The notes beneath the pieces were generated by a model. That model was not told the DNA's origin and searched no databases. It worked only from the letters and a program-made list of their open reading frames with translations. Of a stretch of 64,000 bases of DNA, positions 38,543-48,179 are shown one piece after another. Positions within the stretch are counted from its first letter, which is position 1. Each line of letters begins with the position of its first letter. This stretch comes from Aminobacter aminovorans (GTDB taxonomy: Bacteria > Pseudomonadota > Alphaproteobacteria > Rhizobiales > Rhizobiaceae): contig NZ_UFSM01000001.1 in the NCBI RefSeq assembly GCF_900445235.1, positions 614,501-678,500 on the forward strand. Direction: 5' to 3'. Made by a program: the position numbers and the translations under genes.

Positions 38543-39671
38543 TAGCGCGCTGCGCCAGCTGATCGAACGCGAAGCCAGCCGCGCCGGCTTCGCCGCCATC
38601 GCGGTCACACGTCCCGACGCCATCCCTCTTGCGCCTGCCCGCCTCGCACAGTTCGTCGGCGAAGGCCTGCATGGCTCCATGGCCTGGATGGCGGAGACAC
38701 TGGAACGGCGCAGCGAACCTTCCGTCCTGTGGCCCGAAGTGCGCTCGATCGTCGTGCTTGCCATGAACTATGGCCCAGACAGCGATCCGCGCGCGCTCCA
38801 GGCCATGCCGGACCGCGCGGCGATATCGGTCTATGCGCGCAACCGCGACTATCATGACGTGATGAAGGGTCGTCTGAAGGAGATCGCCGGCAAGATCGTC
38901 GCCCGCGCCGGCGGCGACGTGAAGGTGTTCGTCGACACGGCACCGGTGATGGAAAAGCCGCTGGCCGAGGCGGCAGGGCTTGGCTGGCAGGGTAAGCACA
39001 CCAATCTGGTCAGCCGCGAGTTTGGCTCGTGGCTGTTCCTCGGTACCATCTTCACGACAGCAGAACTCACAGCCGACGATGCCGAAATCGACCATTGCGG
39101 TTCTTGCCGCGCTTGCCTCGACGCCTGCCCGACAAACGCCTTCCCGGCGCCCTACCGCATCGACGCGCGGCGCTGCATTTCCTACCTGACCATCGAGAAC
39201 AAGGGCCCAATCCCGCTCGAATTCCGACAGAAGATCGGCAATCGCATCTATGGCTGCGACGACTGTCTCGCTGCCTGCCCGTGGAACAAGTTCGCCCAGG
39301 CCGCATCCGAGCAGAAGCTCGCCGCCCGTGACGACCTGCGCGAACCGCGTCTCGCAGAGTTGCTCTTGCTCGACGACGCGACGTTCCGCACGTTCTTTTC
39401 AGGCTCCCCGGTCAAGCGCATCGGCCGCGACCGCTTCGTCCGTAATGTGCTGATCGCAGCGGGCAATTCCGCCGACACCACGCTGATCGAGCCCTGCCGG
39501 ACGCTGCTCTCGGATGCCTCGCCCCTGGTGCGTGGCGCCGCCGTGTGGGCGTTGTCGCGGCTGTTGCCGGACGCGACGTTTTCGGCCCTTGCAGAACAGA
39601 TGCTGAAGGTCGAAATCGAAGACGACGTGATCGCGGAATGGCAGGCCGGGCTCACCCAAGTCGAACTCTAG
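38523..39671 (+). CDS. queG: Epoxyqueuosine reductase
   Basis: A 382-aa cobalamin- and iron-sulfur-dependent enzyme that reduces epoxyqueuosine to queuosine in tRNA wobble positions. Two 4Fe-4S motifs are clear: CGSCRACLDACP and CDDCLAACPWNKF. The N-terminal part has the DUF1730 domain (GLHGSMAWMAETLERR). A C-terminal HEAT-like stretch follows. The start lies within the end of the GST gene (20-base overlap). Confidence 0.95.
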   Translation: MRTSISDSALRQLIEREASRAGFAAIAVTRPDAIPLAPARLAQFVGEGLHGSMAWMAETLERRSEPSVLWPEVRSIVVLAMNYGPDSDPRALQAMPDRAAISVYARNRDYHDVMKGRLKEIAGKIVARAGGDVKVFVDTAPVMEKPLAEAAGLGWQGKHTNLVSREFGSWLFLGTIFTTAELTADDAEIDHCGSCRACLDACPTNAFPAPYRIDARRCISYLTIENKGPIPLEFRQKIGNRIYGCDDCLAACPWNKFAQAASEQKLAARDDLREPRLAELLLLDDATFRTFFSGSPVKRIGRDRFVRNVLIAAGNSADTTLIEPCRTLLSDASPLVRGAAVWALSRLLPDATFSALAEQMLKVEIEDDVIAEWQAGLTQVEL

Positions 39672-39682
39672 CGGACGCAGGC

Positions 39683-40597
39683 ATGACCGAGCAGAATTTC
39701 TTCATCTTCGGCGCCGGCTATTCCGGCAAGGCTTTTGCACAGATGCGCCCGCGAGACGTCAGCGTGGCCGGTACCACACGTTCATCGGACAAGTTCCCGG
39801 CGCTCGAGGCCGCCGGCATCAAACCCTTCGTCTTTGATGGCCATCTCACCCCCGAAATCCGGGTGCAACTGGCCAAGACCACCCATCTCGTCGTCTCAGC
39901 CGCGCCCGGCGACGACGGCGATCCGGTGCTCAACGCCGCCCGCGAGACGATCATGCACGGCATGCCGCTGCTGCGCTGGATCGGCTATCTCTCGACCGTC
40001 GGCGTCTATGGCGACCATGGCGGCGCCTGGATCGACGAGACCGCCACATGCCGGCCCAAGCCTGGCCGTTCGACCATGCGGCTCGACGCCGAGCAGGCAT
40101 GGCACGAGCTTGGCGAAAAGATCGCACGTCCGGTCGCCATCCTGCGCCTGTCAGGCATCTACGGTCCTGGGCGCAACGCCTTCGTCAACCTCGAAAACGG
40201 AACCGCCAAGAGGCTGGTCAAGAAGGACCAGGTGTTCAACCGCATCCATGTCCAGGACATATCAGCCGCGCTGTGGTTCCTTGCCAGGGGCGACTATGGC
40301 GGGGTCTTCAACGTCACCGACGACGAGCCGGCGCCGCCGCAGGACGTGGTCGCCTATGCGGCCGAAAAGATGGGTGTTGCCCCGCCGCCCGAAATTCCGT
40401 TCGAGACCGCCCAACTTTCGCCCATGGCGCGGTCCTTCTATGGCGAAAACAAACGAGTCGCCAATGCCGCGATCAAGGCGCTCGGCTTCACGTTCGGCAT
40501 GCCCGACTACCGCCTGGCGCTGGACAGCATGTGGGCCGATGGCAGTTGGCGCGGAGAAGGCGAAAGCGACAGGCGCAGCCCGATCAGGCGGGGCTGA
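39683..40597 (+). CDS. NAD-dependent epimerase-like (YeeZ-type) SDR protein
   Basis: A 304-aa extended-SDR-fold protein with cofactor loop FGAGYSGKAFA and a sugar-epimerase-like body (STVGVYGDHGGAWIDE, LRLSGIYGPGRNAF). It resembles the E. coli YeeZ group. The usual YxxxK is not obvious: the expected region reads STMRLDAEQAW. It follows queG by 11 bases and so shares its transcript. Function unknown. Confidence 0.85.
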   Translation: MTEQNFFIFGAGYSGKAFAQMRPRDVSVAGTTRSSDKFPALEAAGIKPFVFDGHLTPEIRVQLAKTTHLVVSAAPGDDGDPVLNAARETIMHGMPLLRWIGYLSTVGVYGDHGGAWIDETATCRPKPGRSTMRLDAEQAWHELGEKIARPVAILRLSGIYGPGRNAFVNLENGTAKRLVKKDQVFNRIHVQDISAALWFLARGDYGGVFNVTDDEPAPPQDVVAYAAEKMGVAPPPEIPFETAQLSPMARSFYGENKRVANAAIKALGFTFGMPDYRLALDSMWADGSWRGEGESDRRSPIRRG

Positions 40598-40606
40598 GCC
40601 AGGGGA

Positions 40607-40665
40607 GATCGTGATCCCGAACCGAAGTTCCGCGTAGCGCGCCGATTTTCGGACAAGATCACGCT
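40607..40665. repeat. Short GATC palindromic repeat, copy C
   Basis: GTGATCCCGAACCGAA pairs imperfectly with TTTTCGGACAAGATCAC, around a GCGTAGCGCGC core. It is the same hairpin family as 33651-33692 and 57710-57758. It lies just after the YeeZ-like gene and may end its transcript. Confidence 0.6.
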
Positions 40666-40796
40666 TCCGCCAACGGAAAGAGCCCGTTTCCGAGTCGATC
40701 GGAACGGGACACTGGACGAAATGACCACGGTACGGGTGCTGAAATTTACCTTTCGGTAACCGTGGCAGCCCAAGCTGGCTGAGAGGATCGGGTTCC

Positions 40797-41891
40797 ATGA
40801 TGGCATTTTTCAGCGGATTTCTTGGCAAGGCAGGGCGGCTCCTGATGGCGGCCGCAACGCTTGGCCTTGTCGGCACCGACATACAGGCGGCCAGCGCCTC
40901 GGAGCTCGCCAAGGATCTGTTCGGCGGCAAGAAGCTGCCTGCAGCGATCGCGCCCGCATCCTACGGCTTCTATTCCAAGGGCTGTTTCTCGGGTGGCGTC
41001 GCCATCGCCACCGACGGACCCACCTGGCAAGCGATGCGGCTGTCGCGCAACCGGCGCTGGGGCCATCCGAAAATGATCGCGCTGATCGAGGAGCTGTCGC
41101 GGGAAGCCACCCAGGACGGCTGGCCCGGCCTGCTCGTCGGCGACATCTCGCAGCCGCGTGGCGGGCCGATGCTGACCGGCCACGCCTCGCACCAGATCGG
41201 CCTCGACGCCGACATCTGGCTGACGCCGATGCCTGACCACCGGCTGTCGCCGACCGAGCGCGAGAACATGAGTGCCGTGTCGATGGTCAACGAAAAGACG
41301 CATCGCGTCATCGAGAAGCGTTGGACGCCGGCGCATACGCGCCTGCTCGAGCGCGCCGCGAGCTACCCCGAGGTCGAGCGTATCCTGGTCAATCCGGGCA
41401 TCAAGAAGAAGCTTTGCGACACCGTCACCGGCGATCGCTCCTGGCTGCGCAAGGTTCGTCCGTTCTGGGGCCACGACTATCATTTCCATGTCCGCATAGG
41501 CTGCCAGCCGGGTTCGCAGGGTTGCAAGGAGCAGGATGCCACGCCGCGCGGCGACGGCTGCGACAAGTCGCTGGCCTGGTGGTTCACCGAGGAGCCATGG
41601 CGTCCGGCCACCGGCCCGGCCAAGCCCAGGGCGCGCGACATCATGACGATGGCAAGCCTGCCCAAGGCATGCCGCGCCGTGCTCGATGCACCCTCGCCGA
41701 CCTCGGAAGCCGCCGTCACCTACCATGGCCCCGGCGGCAGCGAATATGCGGCCACGCCAGCCCCCTCGGCTCCGGCAGTGGCCGAGACGCCTGTCATCAC
41801 CGAGCCCGGCGTGCCGGCCGCGGCAAACGCCTTCGCGCCACGGCCTTCGGTCGACATCCCGCTGCCGCGCCCCCGGCCTGCCAACAAATAG
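40797..41891 (+). CDS. mepA: Penicillin-insensitive murein endopeptidase
   Basis: A 364-aa periplasmic LAS-type metallopeptidase that cuts D-Ala-mDAP cross-links. The signal sequence is at residues 1-34, zinc ligands appear in GHASHQIGLDADIWL and HDYHFHVRIGC, and paired cysteines are distributed as in E. coli MepA. It is longer than the E. coli enzyme (274 aa) because of a Pro/Ala-rich tail of about 60 residues, probably disordered. Confidence 0.93.
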   Translation: MMAFFSGFLGKAGRLLMAAATLGLVGTDIQAASASELAKDLFGGKKLPAAIAPASYGFYSKGCFSGGVAIATDGPTWQAMRLSRNRRWGHPKMIALIEELSREATQDGWPGLLVGDISQPRGGPMLTGHASHQIGLDADIWLTPMPDHRLSPTERENMSAVSMVNEKTHRVIEKRWTPAHTRLLERAASYPEVERILVNPGIKKKLCDTVTGDRSWLRKVRPFWGHDYHFHVRIGCQPGSQGCKEQDATPRGDGCDKSLAWWFTEEPWRPATGPAKPRARDIMTMASLPKACRAVLDAPSPTSEAAVTYHGPGGSEYAATPAPSAPAVAETPVITEPGVPAAANAFAPRPSVDIPLPRPRPANK

Positions 41892-41915
41892 GCCCAGCCA
41901 ACAAGTAGGCTGGGC
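41892..41915 (+). terminator. Hairpin after mepA
   Basis: A perfect 8-bp stem, GCCCAGCC/GGCTGGGC, with an 8-base loop directly at the mepA stop. No T-run follows, so termination is not certain. Confidence 0.35.
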
Positions 41916-42019
41916 GCGTTGGCCGCGCCGGCTGCATTCACGGCACCCCGGCGCTTCCAAAGCGATCGAAATCGGTCTATGGAATTTCAACCGATTTAGC
42001 TTGCCTGGACGAACCCCAA

Positions 42020-42403
42020 GTGACACCAGCTTTGCGTCTCGCACTGATCGCCCATGACGAGAAGAAGGACGACCTCGTCGCCTTCGCCGGCGATCATGTC
42101 GACTTTCTCATGGCGTGCCACATCGTCGCCACCGGCACCACCGGCCAGCGCATCCTGGCAGCCTGCCCGAACCTCAACCTGACGCCACTGAAAAGCGGCC
42201 CGCTCGGCGGCGACCAGCAGATCGGCGCGCTGATCAGCGAGGGCAAGATCGACCTTTTGATTTTCTTCGTTGATCCGCTGACGCCGATGCCGCATGACGT
42301 CGATGTGAAGGCATTGATGCGGCTTGCCATCGTCTACGACATTCCCATGGCGTTGAACCGGGCGACGGCCGAGATCATGCTGGAAAACCAGGAGAACGGC
42401 TGA
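42020..42403 (+). CDS. mgsA: Methylglyoxal synthase
   Basis: A 127-aa enzyme converting dihydroxyacetone phosphate to methylglyoxal and phosphate. [18 protein letters not shown] and [13 protein letters not shown] (catalytic Asp in GGD) and [15 protein letters not shown] are all present. It is followed 26 bases later by glucokinase, linking sugar entry to a phosphate-releasing bypass of lower glycolysis. Confidence 0.96.
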   Translation: MTPALRLALIAHDEKKDDLVAFAGDHVDFLMACHIVATGTTGQRILAACPNLNLTPLKSGPLGGDQQIGALISEGKIDLLIFFVDPLTPMPHDVDVKALMRLAIVYDIPMALNRATAEIMLENQENG

Positions 42404-42429
42404 ACGCCGGCGCGGGGACGAAACAGGGC

Positions 42430-43452
42430 ATGTCACATCAGAGCGACCAGTCGCAGGCTCTCCCCTTTCCGATCCTGATCGGCGACATCGGCGGCACCAA
42501 TGCGCGTTTTGCCATCGTCGAGAGCGCCGACAAGGATGCCGGCGAGCCGCGCATCGTCCAGACCGCCAGCTACGCCACCATCGACGACGCCATCCTTGCC
42601 GTGCTCGACGGCGCGCCGGTGCGTCCGCGTTCGGCTGTCCTTGCTGTGGCCGGCCCGGTCGAGGGCGAGGAAATCGCCCTCACCAATTGTCCCTGGGTCG
42701 TGCGCCCGCGGCAGATGTTTGCGACGATCGACCTCGTCGACATCCTGGTGCTCAACGACTTCGAGGCTCAGGCGCTCGCCGTCGTGGCGCTTGGCAACGA
42801 GCATATGGAAAAGATCGGCGGCGGCGAGCCTGAGCAGGGCGCCGGCCGCGTCGTTCTCGGTCCAGGCACCGGCCTCGGCGTCGCCGGGCTGGTCCACGCT
42901 CTCGGGCGCTGGATTCCCATTCCCGGCGAAGGCGGCCACATGGACATCGGTCCGCGCTCCAAGCGCGACTTCGAGGTGTTCCCACATATCGAGAAGCTGG
43001 ACGGCCGCATCTCGGGCGAGCAGATCCTGTGTGGCCGCGGACTGGTCAACACCTACCGCGCTGTCGCCAGGGCCGACGGCAAGACGCCTGTGCTCACCCA
43101 GCCGGCGCAGGTCACCGCCGCCGCATTGGATGGCAGCGACCCGGTCGCGGTCGAGGCGCTCGAGCTGTTCGTCACCTGCCTCGGCCGCACTGCCGGCGAC
43201 CTCGCTCTGGTGTTCAAGAGCAAGGGTGGCGTCTTCCTCACCGGCGGCATCGCCCAGAAGATCGTGCCGGCGCTGAAACGGGGCAATTTCCGCGAGGCCT
43301 TCGAGGACAAGGCGCCGCATCGCGAGCTGATGGCCTCGATGCCAGTCTATGTCATCACCCAGCCGCTGGCGGCCCTTGCCGGGCTTGCCGCCTATGCCCG
43401 CAACCCTGATCTCTTCGGCATCGAGACCGGCGATCGGCGCTGGCGCAGCTAA
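42430..43452 (+). CDS. glk: Glucokinase
   Basis: A 340-aa ATP-dependent glucokinase of the bacterial Glk family, phosphorylating glucose at C6. The phosphate-binding loop GDIGGTNAR is near residue 18, VLNDFEAQA carries the catalytic Asp, and GPGTGLGVAGL and GEGGHMDIGPRS follow. It is co-directional with mgsA and the ABC exporter. Confidence 0.96.
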   Translation: MSHQSDQSQALPFPILIGDIGGTNARFAIVESADKDAGEPRIVQTASYATIDDAILAVLDGAPVRPRSAVLAVAGPVEGEEIALTNCPWVVRPRQMFATIDLVDILVLNDFEAQALAVVALGNEHMEKIGGGEPEQGAGRVVLGPGTGLGVAGLVHALGRWIPIPGEGGHMDIGPRSKRDFEVFPHIEKLDGRISGEQILCGRGLVNTYRAVARADGKTPVLTQPAQVTAAALDGSDPVAVEALELFVTCLGRTAGDLALVFKSKGGVFLTGGIAQKIVPALKRGNFREAFEDKAPHRELMASMPVYVITQPLAALAGLAAYARNPDLFGIETGDRRWRS

Positions 43453-43503
43453 GCATTGCCGCACTGCGGCAAATGGCGGTTTCCCCTCGCGGCATCATGC
43501 TTT

Positions 43504-45393
43504 ATGAGGGGCGCAGTTTCCGAAAGTAGCGACAGGACTGCCTGTTTGACCATCGACCACAACCAGACGCCGAACTCCAGGCGCAGCGAGATCGTCGGCG
43601 TCATCAAGCGTATCGTCGCCGAGAACGGCCGCGACTACGTCTGGAACTACACCTTCGCGGCGATCTTCCTGCTCACCATCTCTGGCACGACGGGCTTTCT
43701 CGCCTGGGTCATGCGCGACGTCGTCAATCTCGTGTTCTACGAACGGCGCGCCGACCTGATCCTGCTGATCAGCCTGTCGATCTTCGCAGCCTTCGTCATC
43801 CGCGGCCTGTCGACCTATGGGCAGGCGGTCGTGCTCGCCAAGGTCGGCAACAATCTCATCGCCCGCTATCAGCGTCGTATCTTCGACCACCTGATGAGCC
43901 TCGGCATGGACTTCTTCTCGTCGCAGCGCTCGGCGCAGCTGATTGCCCAGGTCAACCAGAACGTCGCTGGCGTGCGCGACCTGCTCAACATCCTGGTCAC
44001 CTCGATCGCCCGCGACGCCGTTTCGCTCGTCGTGCTCGTCGGCGTGATGATCTACCAGGACCCGATGCTGTCGCTGCTGGTCCTTTTGATCGGCCCGCCT
44101 CTGGTCTTTGCGGTCAACTACCTGATGCGCCGGCTGCGCCGCCTCAACCGCGATGCCGTCCTCGTCGGCGCCCGCCTGTTCGGCTCGATGCAGGAAACCG
44201 TCCAGGGCATGGCCATCGTCAAGGCCTTCACCATGGAGGACCAGCTTGCCAGGCGCATGGACGGGCTGATCGGCGACGTCGAGGCGCGATCAAACAAGAT
44301 CGCCAGGGTATCGGAGCGGCTTTCGCCAATTACCGAGATGCTCGGCGGCGCGATCTTCGCCGGTATCATCGGCTATGCCGGCTACCGCTCCGCCGTCGAG
44401 GGACAGCCGCCCGGCAACGTCATCTCGTTCATCTTCTCGTTCATCCTCGCCTATGATCCGGCACGCCGCCTTGCCCGCACCCAGGTCGGGCTCGAGGCCG
44501 CGCTGGTCAATGCCCGCATGCTCTACGAGATCCTCGACACGCCGCCGCGCCAGGAAGACAGCGAGGACGCCAGGGCGATCGCTGTCGGCCGGGGCGAAAT
44601 CCGCTTTGACAACGTCTCCTTCGGCTATGGCGACGACATGCCCGTGCTGCGCGAGCTGAGCTTCACCGCGGCCGGCGGCAAAACCACGGCCATCGTCGGA
44701 GCCTCGGGGGCCGGCAAGTCGACGCTGATCGCGCTACTTCAGCGCTTCTACGATCTCGACGGCGGCCGCATCGTCATCGACGGCCAGGACATATCAGGTG
44801 TCACCAAGCGCTCGCTGCGCCAGTCCATCGCCTATGTCTCGCAGCACCCCTATCTGTTCGAAGGCACCATCGCCGACAACATCCGCTACGGCCGCCCCGA
44901 CGCCACCGATGCAGAGATCCGCGACGCGGCCAGGCAGGCCTTCGCCGACAACTTCATCCTCGACCAGCCGGAAGGCTACGACACGCCGGTCGGCGAGAGC
45001 GGCTCGACATTGTCGGGCGGCCAGCGTCAGCGCGTCTCCATTGCCCGCGCCCTGGTGCGCAATGCTCCGATCCTTTTGCTCGACGAGGCGACCTCGGCGC
45101 TCGACAACGAGTCCGAGGCGCGTGTCCAGCAGGCGCTGGCCACCGCTACGCAAGGGCGCACCACCATCGTCATCGCCCACCGCCTCTCCACGGTCATAAA
45201 TGCCGACCATATCGTCGTGCTCGACGCAGGCCGGCTGATCGAGCAAGGCACCCATGCCGCGCTGATGGCCGACCCCAACGGCGTCTATGCGCGCTTCCAC
45301 AATCTGCATGACGAAGCCGCGCTTGGACTGGTGGACGATACCGCCGAGACTGCAATGATAGAGCGGCAGCGCGTGCTGCCTCAGGGAGCCTGA
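43504..45393 (+). CDS. ABC exporter, fused membrane and ATPase domains (MsbA-like)
   Basis: A 629-aa half-transporter: six-helix membrane domain (about 45-340) and C-terminal ATPase with [17 protein letters not shown] and [12 protein letters not shown]. The ATG at 43504 gives the likely N-terminus; a longer reading from a TTG at 43456 is unsupported. It would work as a homodimer exporting a lipid or hydrophobic compound; MsbA-type lipid A transport is possible but not shown. dapB follows after one base, so the two are co-transcribed. Confidence 0.9.
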   Translation: MRGAVSESSDRTACLTIDHNQTPNSRRSEIVGVIKRIVAENGRDYVWNYTFAAIFLLTISGTTGFLAWVMRDVVNLVFYERRADLILLISLSIFAAFVIRGLSTYGQAVVLAKVGNNLIARYQRRIFDHLMSLGMDFFSSQRSAQLIAQVNQNVAGVRDLLNILVTSIARDAVSLVVLVGVMIYQDPMLSLLVLLIGPPLVFAVNYLMRRLRRLNRDAVLVGARLFGSMQETVQGMAIVKAFTMEDQLARRMDGLIGDVEARSNKIARVSERLSPITEMLGGAIFAGIIGYAGYRSAVEGQPPGNVISFIFSFILAYDPARRLARTQVGLEAALVNARMLYEILDTPPRQEDSEDARAIAVGRGEIRFDNVSFGYGDDMPVLRELSFTAAGGKTTAIVGASGAGKSTLIALLQRFYDLDGGRIVIDGQDISGVTKRSLRQSIAYVSQHPYLFEGTIADNIRYGRPDATDAEIRDAARQAFADNFILDQPEGYDTPVGESGSTLSGGQRQRVSIARALVRNAPILLLDEATSALDNESEARVQQALATATQGRTTIVIAHRLSTVINADHIVVLDAGRLIEQGTHAALMADPNGVYARFHNLHDEAALGLVDDTAETAMIERQRVLPQGA

Positions 45394-45394
45394 T

Positions 45395-46204
45395 ATGAGC
45401 GAGATGGGTCTTGTCGTCGTCGGCGCCGCCGGACGGATGGGGCAGGTGCTGTTGCGCACCGTGCACGGCATGGCAGGCGTGCGTGTCGTCGGCGCCGTCG
45501 AACGGGCCGGCTCGCCGCATCTCGGCAAGGATGCCGGCGAACTTGCCGGCATAGGCATCATCAACGTGCCCATTTCTGACGATCCGCTGTCCGCCTTCGC
45601 CAAGGCCGACGGCGTGCTCGACTTTACCGCACCGGCGGCGACGATCGAATTCGCCGGCTATGCCGCGCAGGCGCGCATTGCCCATGTTATCGGCACGACC
45701 GGCTGCTCAGTCGACGACGACACCAAGATCGCCGCTGCAGCGCGCCATGCCACCATCGTCAAGTCGGGCAATATGAGCCTCGGGGTCAATCTGTTGTCGG
45801 TGCTGGTCGAGAAGGCCGCCCAAGCGCTGGGACCCGATGATTTCGACATCGAGATCGTCGAGATGCACCACCGCCACAAGGTCGACGCACCGTCAGGCAC
45901 GGCACTGCTGCTCGGCGAGGCCGCCGCCGAGGGCCGCAAGATCGCACTTGCCGAGAAGAGCGTGCGCGTCCGCGACGGTCACACCGGCGTGCGCGAGACC
46001 GGCACGATCGGATTTGCCGCCTTGCGCGGCGGCTCGGTGGTCGGCGAGCACTCTGTCATCCTCGCCGGCACCGGCGAGCGCATCGTCATGTCGCATCTCG
46101 CCGAAGACCGCACCATCTTTGCCCGCGGCGCCGTCAAAGCGGCTTTGTGGGCGCACGGACGCAAGCCCGGCCTCTATTCCATGCGCGACGTGCTCGGTCT
46201 CTAA
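45395..46204 (+). CDS. dapB: 4-hydroxy-tetrahydrodipicolinate reductase
   Basis: A 269-aa lysine/diaminopimelate-pathway reductase. NAD(P)H loop GAAGRMGQ at residues 10-17, catalytic H158-H-R-H-K162 and DAPSGTA are intact. It lies one base after the ABC exporter and 39 before gpmA. Confidence 0.97.
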   Translation: MSEMGLVVVGAAGRMGQVLLRTVHGMAGVRVVGAVERAGSPHLGKDAGELAGIGIINVPISDDPLSAFAKADGVLDFTAPAATIEFAGYAAQARIAHVIGTTGCSVDDDTKIAAAARHATIVKSGNMSLGVNLLSVLVEKAAQALGPDDFDIEIVEMHHRHKVDAPSGTALLLGEAAAEGRKIALAEKSVRVRDGHTGVRETGTIGFAALRGGSVVGEHSVILAGTGERIVMSHLAEDRTIFARGAVKAALWAHGRKPGLYSMRDVLGL

Positions 46205-46243
46205 CCAAATCCGCCACTACAGTCCTCACCCAAGGGAGCAAAA

Positions 46244-46861
46244 ATGTCCGGTACTCTCGTGCTCGTCCGCCATGGCCAGAGCGAATGGAACCTCAAGAAC
46301 CTGTTCACCGGCTGGCGCGATCCCGGCCTGACCGAGCAAGGCCACGCCGAGGCCAAGTCCGCCGGCGAGAAGCTCAAGGCGCGCGGCCTCAAGTTCGACA
46401 TCGCCTTCACCTCGGCGCTGGCGCGCGCCCAGACCACCTGCCAGCATATCCTCGACGCGCTCGGCCAGAGCGATCTCCAGACCATCCGCAATGCCGCGCT
46501 CAACGAGCGCGACTATGGCGACCTCAACGGCCTCAACAAAGACGACGCCCGCGCCAAGTGGGGCGAGGAGCAGGTCCATATTTGGCGCCGCTCCTACGAC
46601 ACCCCACCGCCCGGCGGCGAGAGCCTGAAGGACACCGGTGCGCGCGTGTGGCCCTACTATTTGCACGACATGCAGAAGCATGTGCTCTCCGGCGGCACCG
46701 TGCTGGTCGCAGCCCACGGCAACTCGCTGCGCGCGCTGATCATGGCGCTCGACGGTATTTCGGGGCCTGACATCGTCAAGCTCGAACTCGGAACCGGCGT
46801 GCCGATCGTCTACAAGCTCAACGCCGATTCGACCGTCGCTTCCAAGGACGTGCTGGCCTGA
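46244..46861 (+). CDS. gpmA: 2,3-bisphosphoglycerate-dependent phosphoglycerate mutase
   Basis: A 205-aa dPGM interconverting 3- and 2-phosphoglycerate. The phosphohistidine motif [10 protein letters not shown] (R9, H10), [10 protein letters not shown] and the second histidine in [10 protein letters not shown] are present. It is shorter than E. coli GpmA (250 aa), as is normal for the alphaproteobacterial form. Start set by AAGGGAGC. Confidence 0.96.
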   Translation: MSGTLVLVRHGQSEWNLKNLFTGWRDPGLTEQGHAEAKSAGEKLKARGLKFDIAFTSALARAQTTCQHILDALGQSDLQTIRNAALNERDYGDLNGLNKDDARAKWGEEQVHIWRRSYDTPPPGGESLKDTGARVWPYYLHDMQKHVLSGGTVLVAAHGNSLRALIMALDGISGPDIVKLELGTGVPIVYKLNADSTVASKDVLA

Positions 46862-47058
46862 GTCGCGATGGCGTCGGCCGTCCAACGGGACGCGCAAAGG
46901 ACGGCGTAGATTTTTGAACGTATTCGGGAGCCGTGCATACGCGGCTCCCGACCCTTCGCCGGCTTCGAAAGCCAGTCGGCCCCTGCGTCAGCCTCATCAC
47001 CCGAATGCGACATTTGCGGCCTGCCGCAGCATTCCTCGGCAAAAGCAGAAAAAGCGCG

Positions 47059-47087
47059 TTGACACAGTCGCTTCGCCCGCTTACATC
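47059..47087 (+). promoter_or_regulatory. Sigma-70-type promoter of tRNA-Leu
   Basis: TTGACA (47059-47064), a 17-base spacer and TACATC (47082-47087), placing transcription start a few bases before the tRNA at 47098. The remaining gpmA-tRNA gap shows no gene. Confidence 0.7.
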
Positions 47088-47097
47088 ACCGCCACCA

Positions 47098-47182
47098 GCC
47101 CAGATGGCGGAATTGGTAGACGCGCACGGTTCAGGTCCGTGTGCCGCGAGGCGTGGAGGTTCGAGTCCTCTTCTGGGCACCA
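47098..47182 (+). tRNA. tRNA-Leu (anticodon CAG)
   Basis: An 85-base class II tRNA: acceptor GCCCAGA/TCTGGGC, D-arm GGCGGAATTGGTAGACGC, anticodon loop TTCAGGT giving CAG, a long variable arm (TGCCGCGAGGCGT), T-arm GGAGGTTCGAGTCCTC, and encoded CCA. It reads CUG. Confidence 0.97.
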
Positions 47183-47225
47183 GTTTCCTGTCTTAGACAG
47201 CTTCAACTGTCTGAAGACATTCAAG

Positions 47226-47249
47226 AAGCCCGGTTCGCCGGGCTTTTTT
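47226..47249 (+). terminator. Rho-independent terminator of tRNA-Leu
   Basis: Perfect 8-bp stem AAGCCCGG/CCGGGCTT with a TTCG tetraloop, followed by T residues, 43 bases after the tRNA. Confidence 0.95.
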
Positions 47250-47417
47250 GTTGCCCGGATTTCCGGCCCGTTTCGAGCCACACCACGTCGCCCGGCGTCG
47301 CGGCCCGAACCGCCTCCTGGCAAGGCGCCGGTGGCACACACGCCAGTTTGCCTCATCGTCGCAGCAGCCCTCGCTCATCGCTCAAACGGTCAGCTTTCCG
47401 CTGGCCCATGGTCGATG

Positions 47418-47453
47418 GTAATATCAGGTTGTGCTAATATTACTGCACAACCT
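47418..47453. promoter_or_regulatory. Two interleaved palindromes upstream of the ybjN-like gene
   Basis: GTAATAT (47418-47424) is complementary to ATATTAC (47437-47443), and AGGTTGTGC (47426-47434) to GCACAACCT (47445-47453). The four arms alternate, so the two stems exclude each other in a simple fold. The second ends three bases before the ribosome site GAGGAG. This could be a leader switch or a pair of overlapping operators. Confidence 0.5.
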
Positions 47454-47463
47454 ACCGAGGAGT

Positions 47464-47961
47464 ATGCCGATGCTGCGCCAAGTCCTTCTTGCCACTGCAC
47501 TGGCCCTTGCTGCCGGTACCGCAGCAAAGGCGGAAGACAAGCCATCGGTAGCGCCGGCCGTCGTCGACGGCATTACCGTCGCCGAGTTCGGAGACATCAT
47601 GACCAAGGCCGGATACCAGGCCAAGGTCGGCGTCGACAGCGACAACCTGCCGGTCATCGATTCCAAGGCCTCGGGCATGAACTTCTGGGTCTATTTCTAC
47701 AACTGCGAGGGTGGCGAGCCGCAGAAGTGCCGACGCGTGCAATTCCAGAGCAGCTTCAAGACCGACAAGGCGATGCAGGACAAGGCGCTCGAATGGAACA
47801 ACAAGAAGGTCGCCGGCCGCGCCTCCAACGACAAGGACAATACCTATTTCGACTACCTGATCGACTGTGGCGGCGGCGTTACGTCGACAAACCTGTCGCA
47901 AAACCTTGAGCGCTTCGACACGCTGATGGCCGAGTTCACCACCTATATCGGCTGGCGCTGA
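47464..47961 (+). CDS. YbjN-domain periplasmic protein
   Basis: A 165-aa secreted protein: signal peptide cleaved after AAKA (about 23), then a YbjN-type domain (DGITVAEFGDIMTKAGYQAKV, GMNFWVYFYNCEGG, FDYLIDCGGGV). It carries three Cys. The ATG at 47464 follows GAGGAGT. YbjN relatives affect motility and stress phenotypes in enterics, but the biochemical role is unknown. The leader has unusual interleaved palindromes. Confidence 0.85.
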   Translation: MPMLRQVLLATALALAAGTAAKAEDKPSVAPAVVDGITVAEFGDIMTKAGYQAKVGVDSDNLPVIDSKASGMNFWVYFYNCEGGEPQKCRRVQFQSSFKTDKAMQDKALEWNNKKVAGRASNDKDNTYFDYLIDCGGGVTSTNLSQNLERFDTLMAEFTTYIGWR

Positions 47962-48179
47962 GCCACACACCCGAGGAAGCCCAAGGCGGATGCGATGCGC
48001 CCAGAAATCAGCGCTTGAGCGCACCGTAAACAAACTGCGGCAAAAATGCCACACGAAGACATAGCTTCCAGAGTTTTATGAAAGTCCTACTCTGGCCCAT
48101 TGCTATTGGGATGCCGATAATTTCTCAGTTTGAGAATATTTGAACTATAAAATTTTTAAGCGAACGCCGGGGTGGCACA

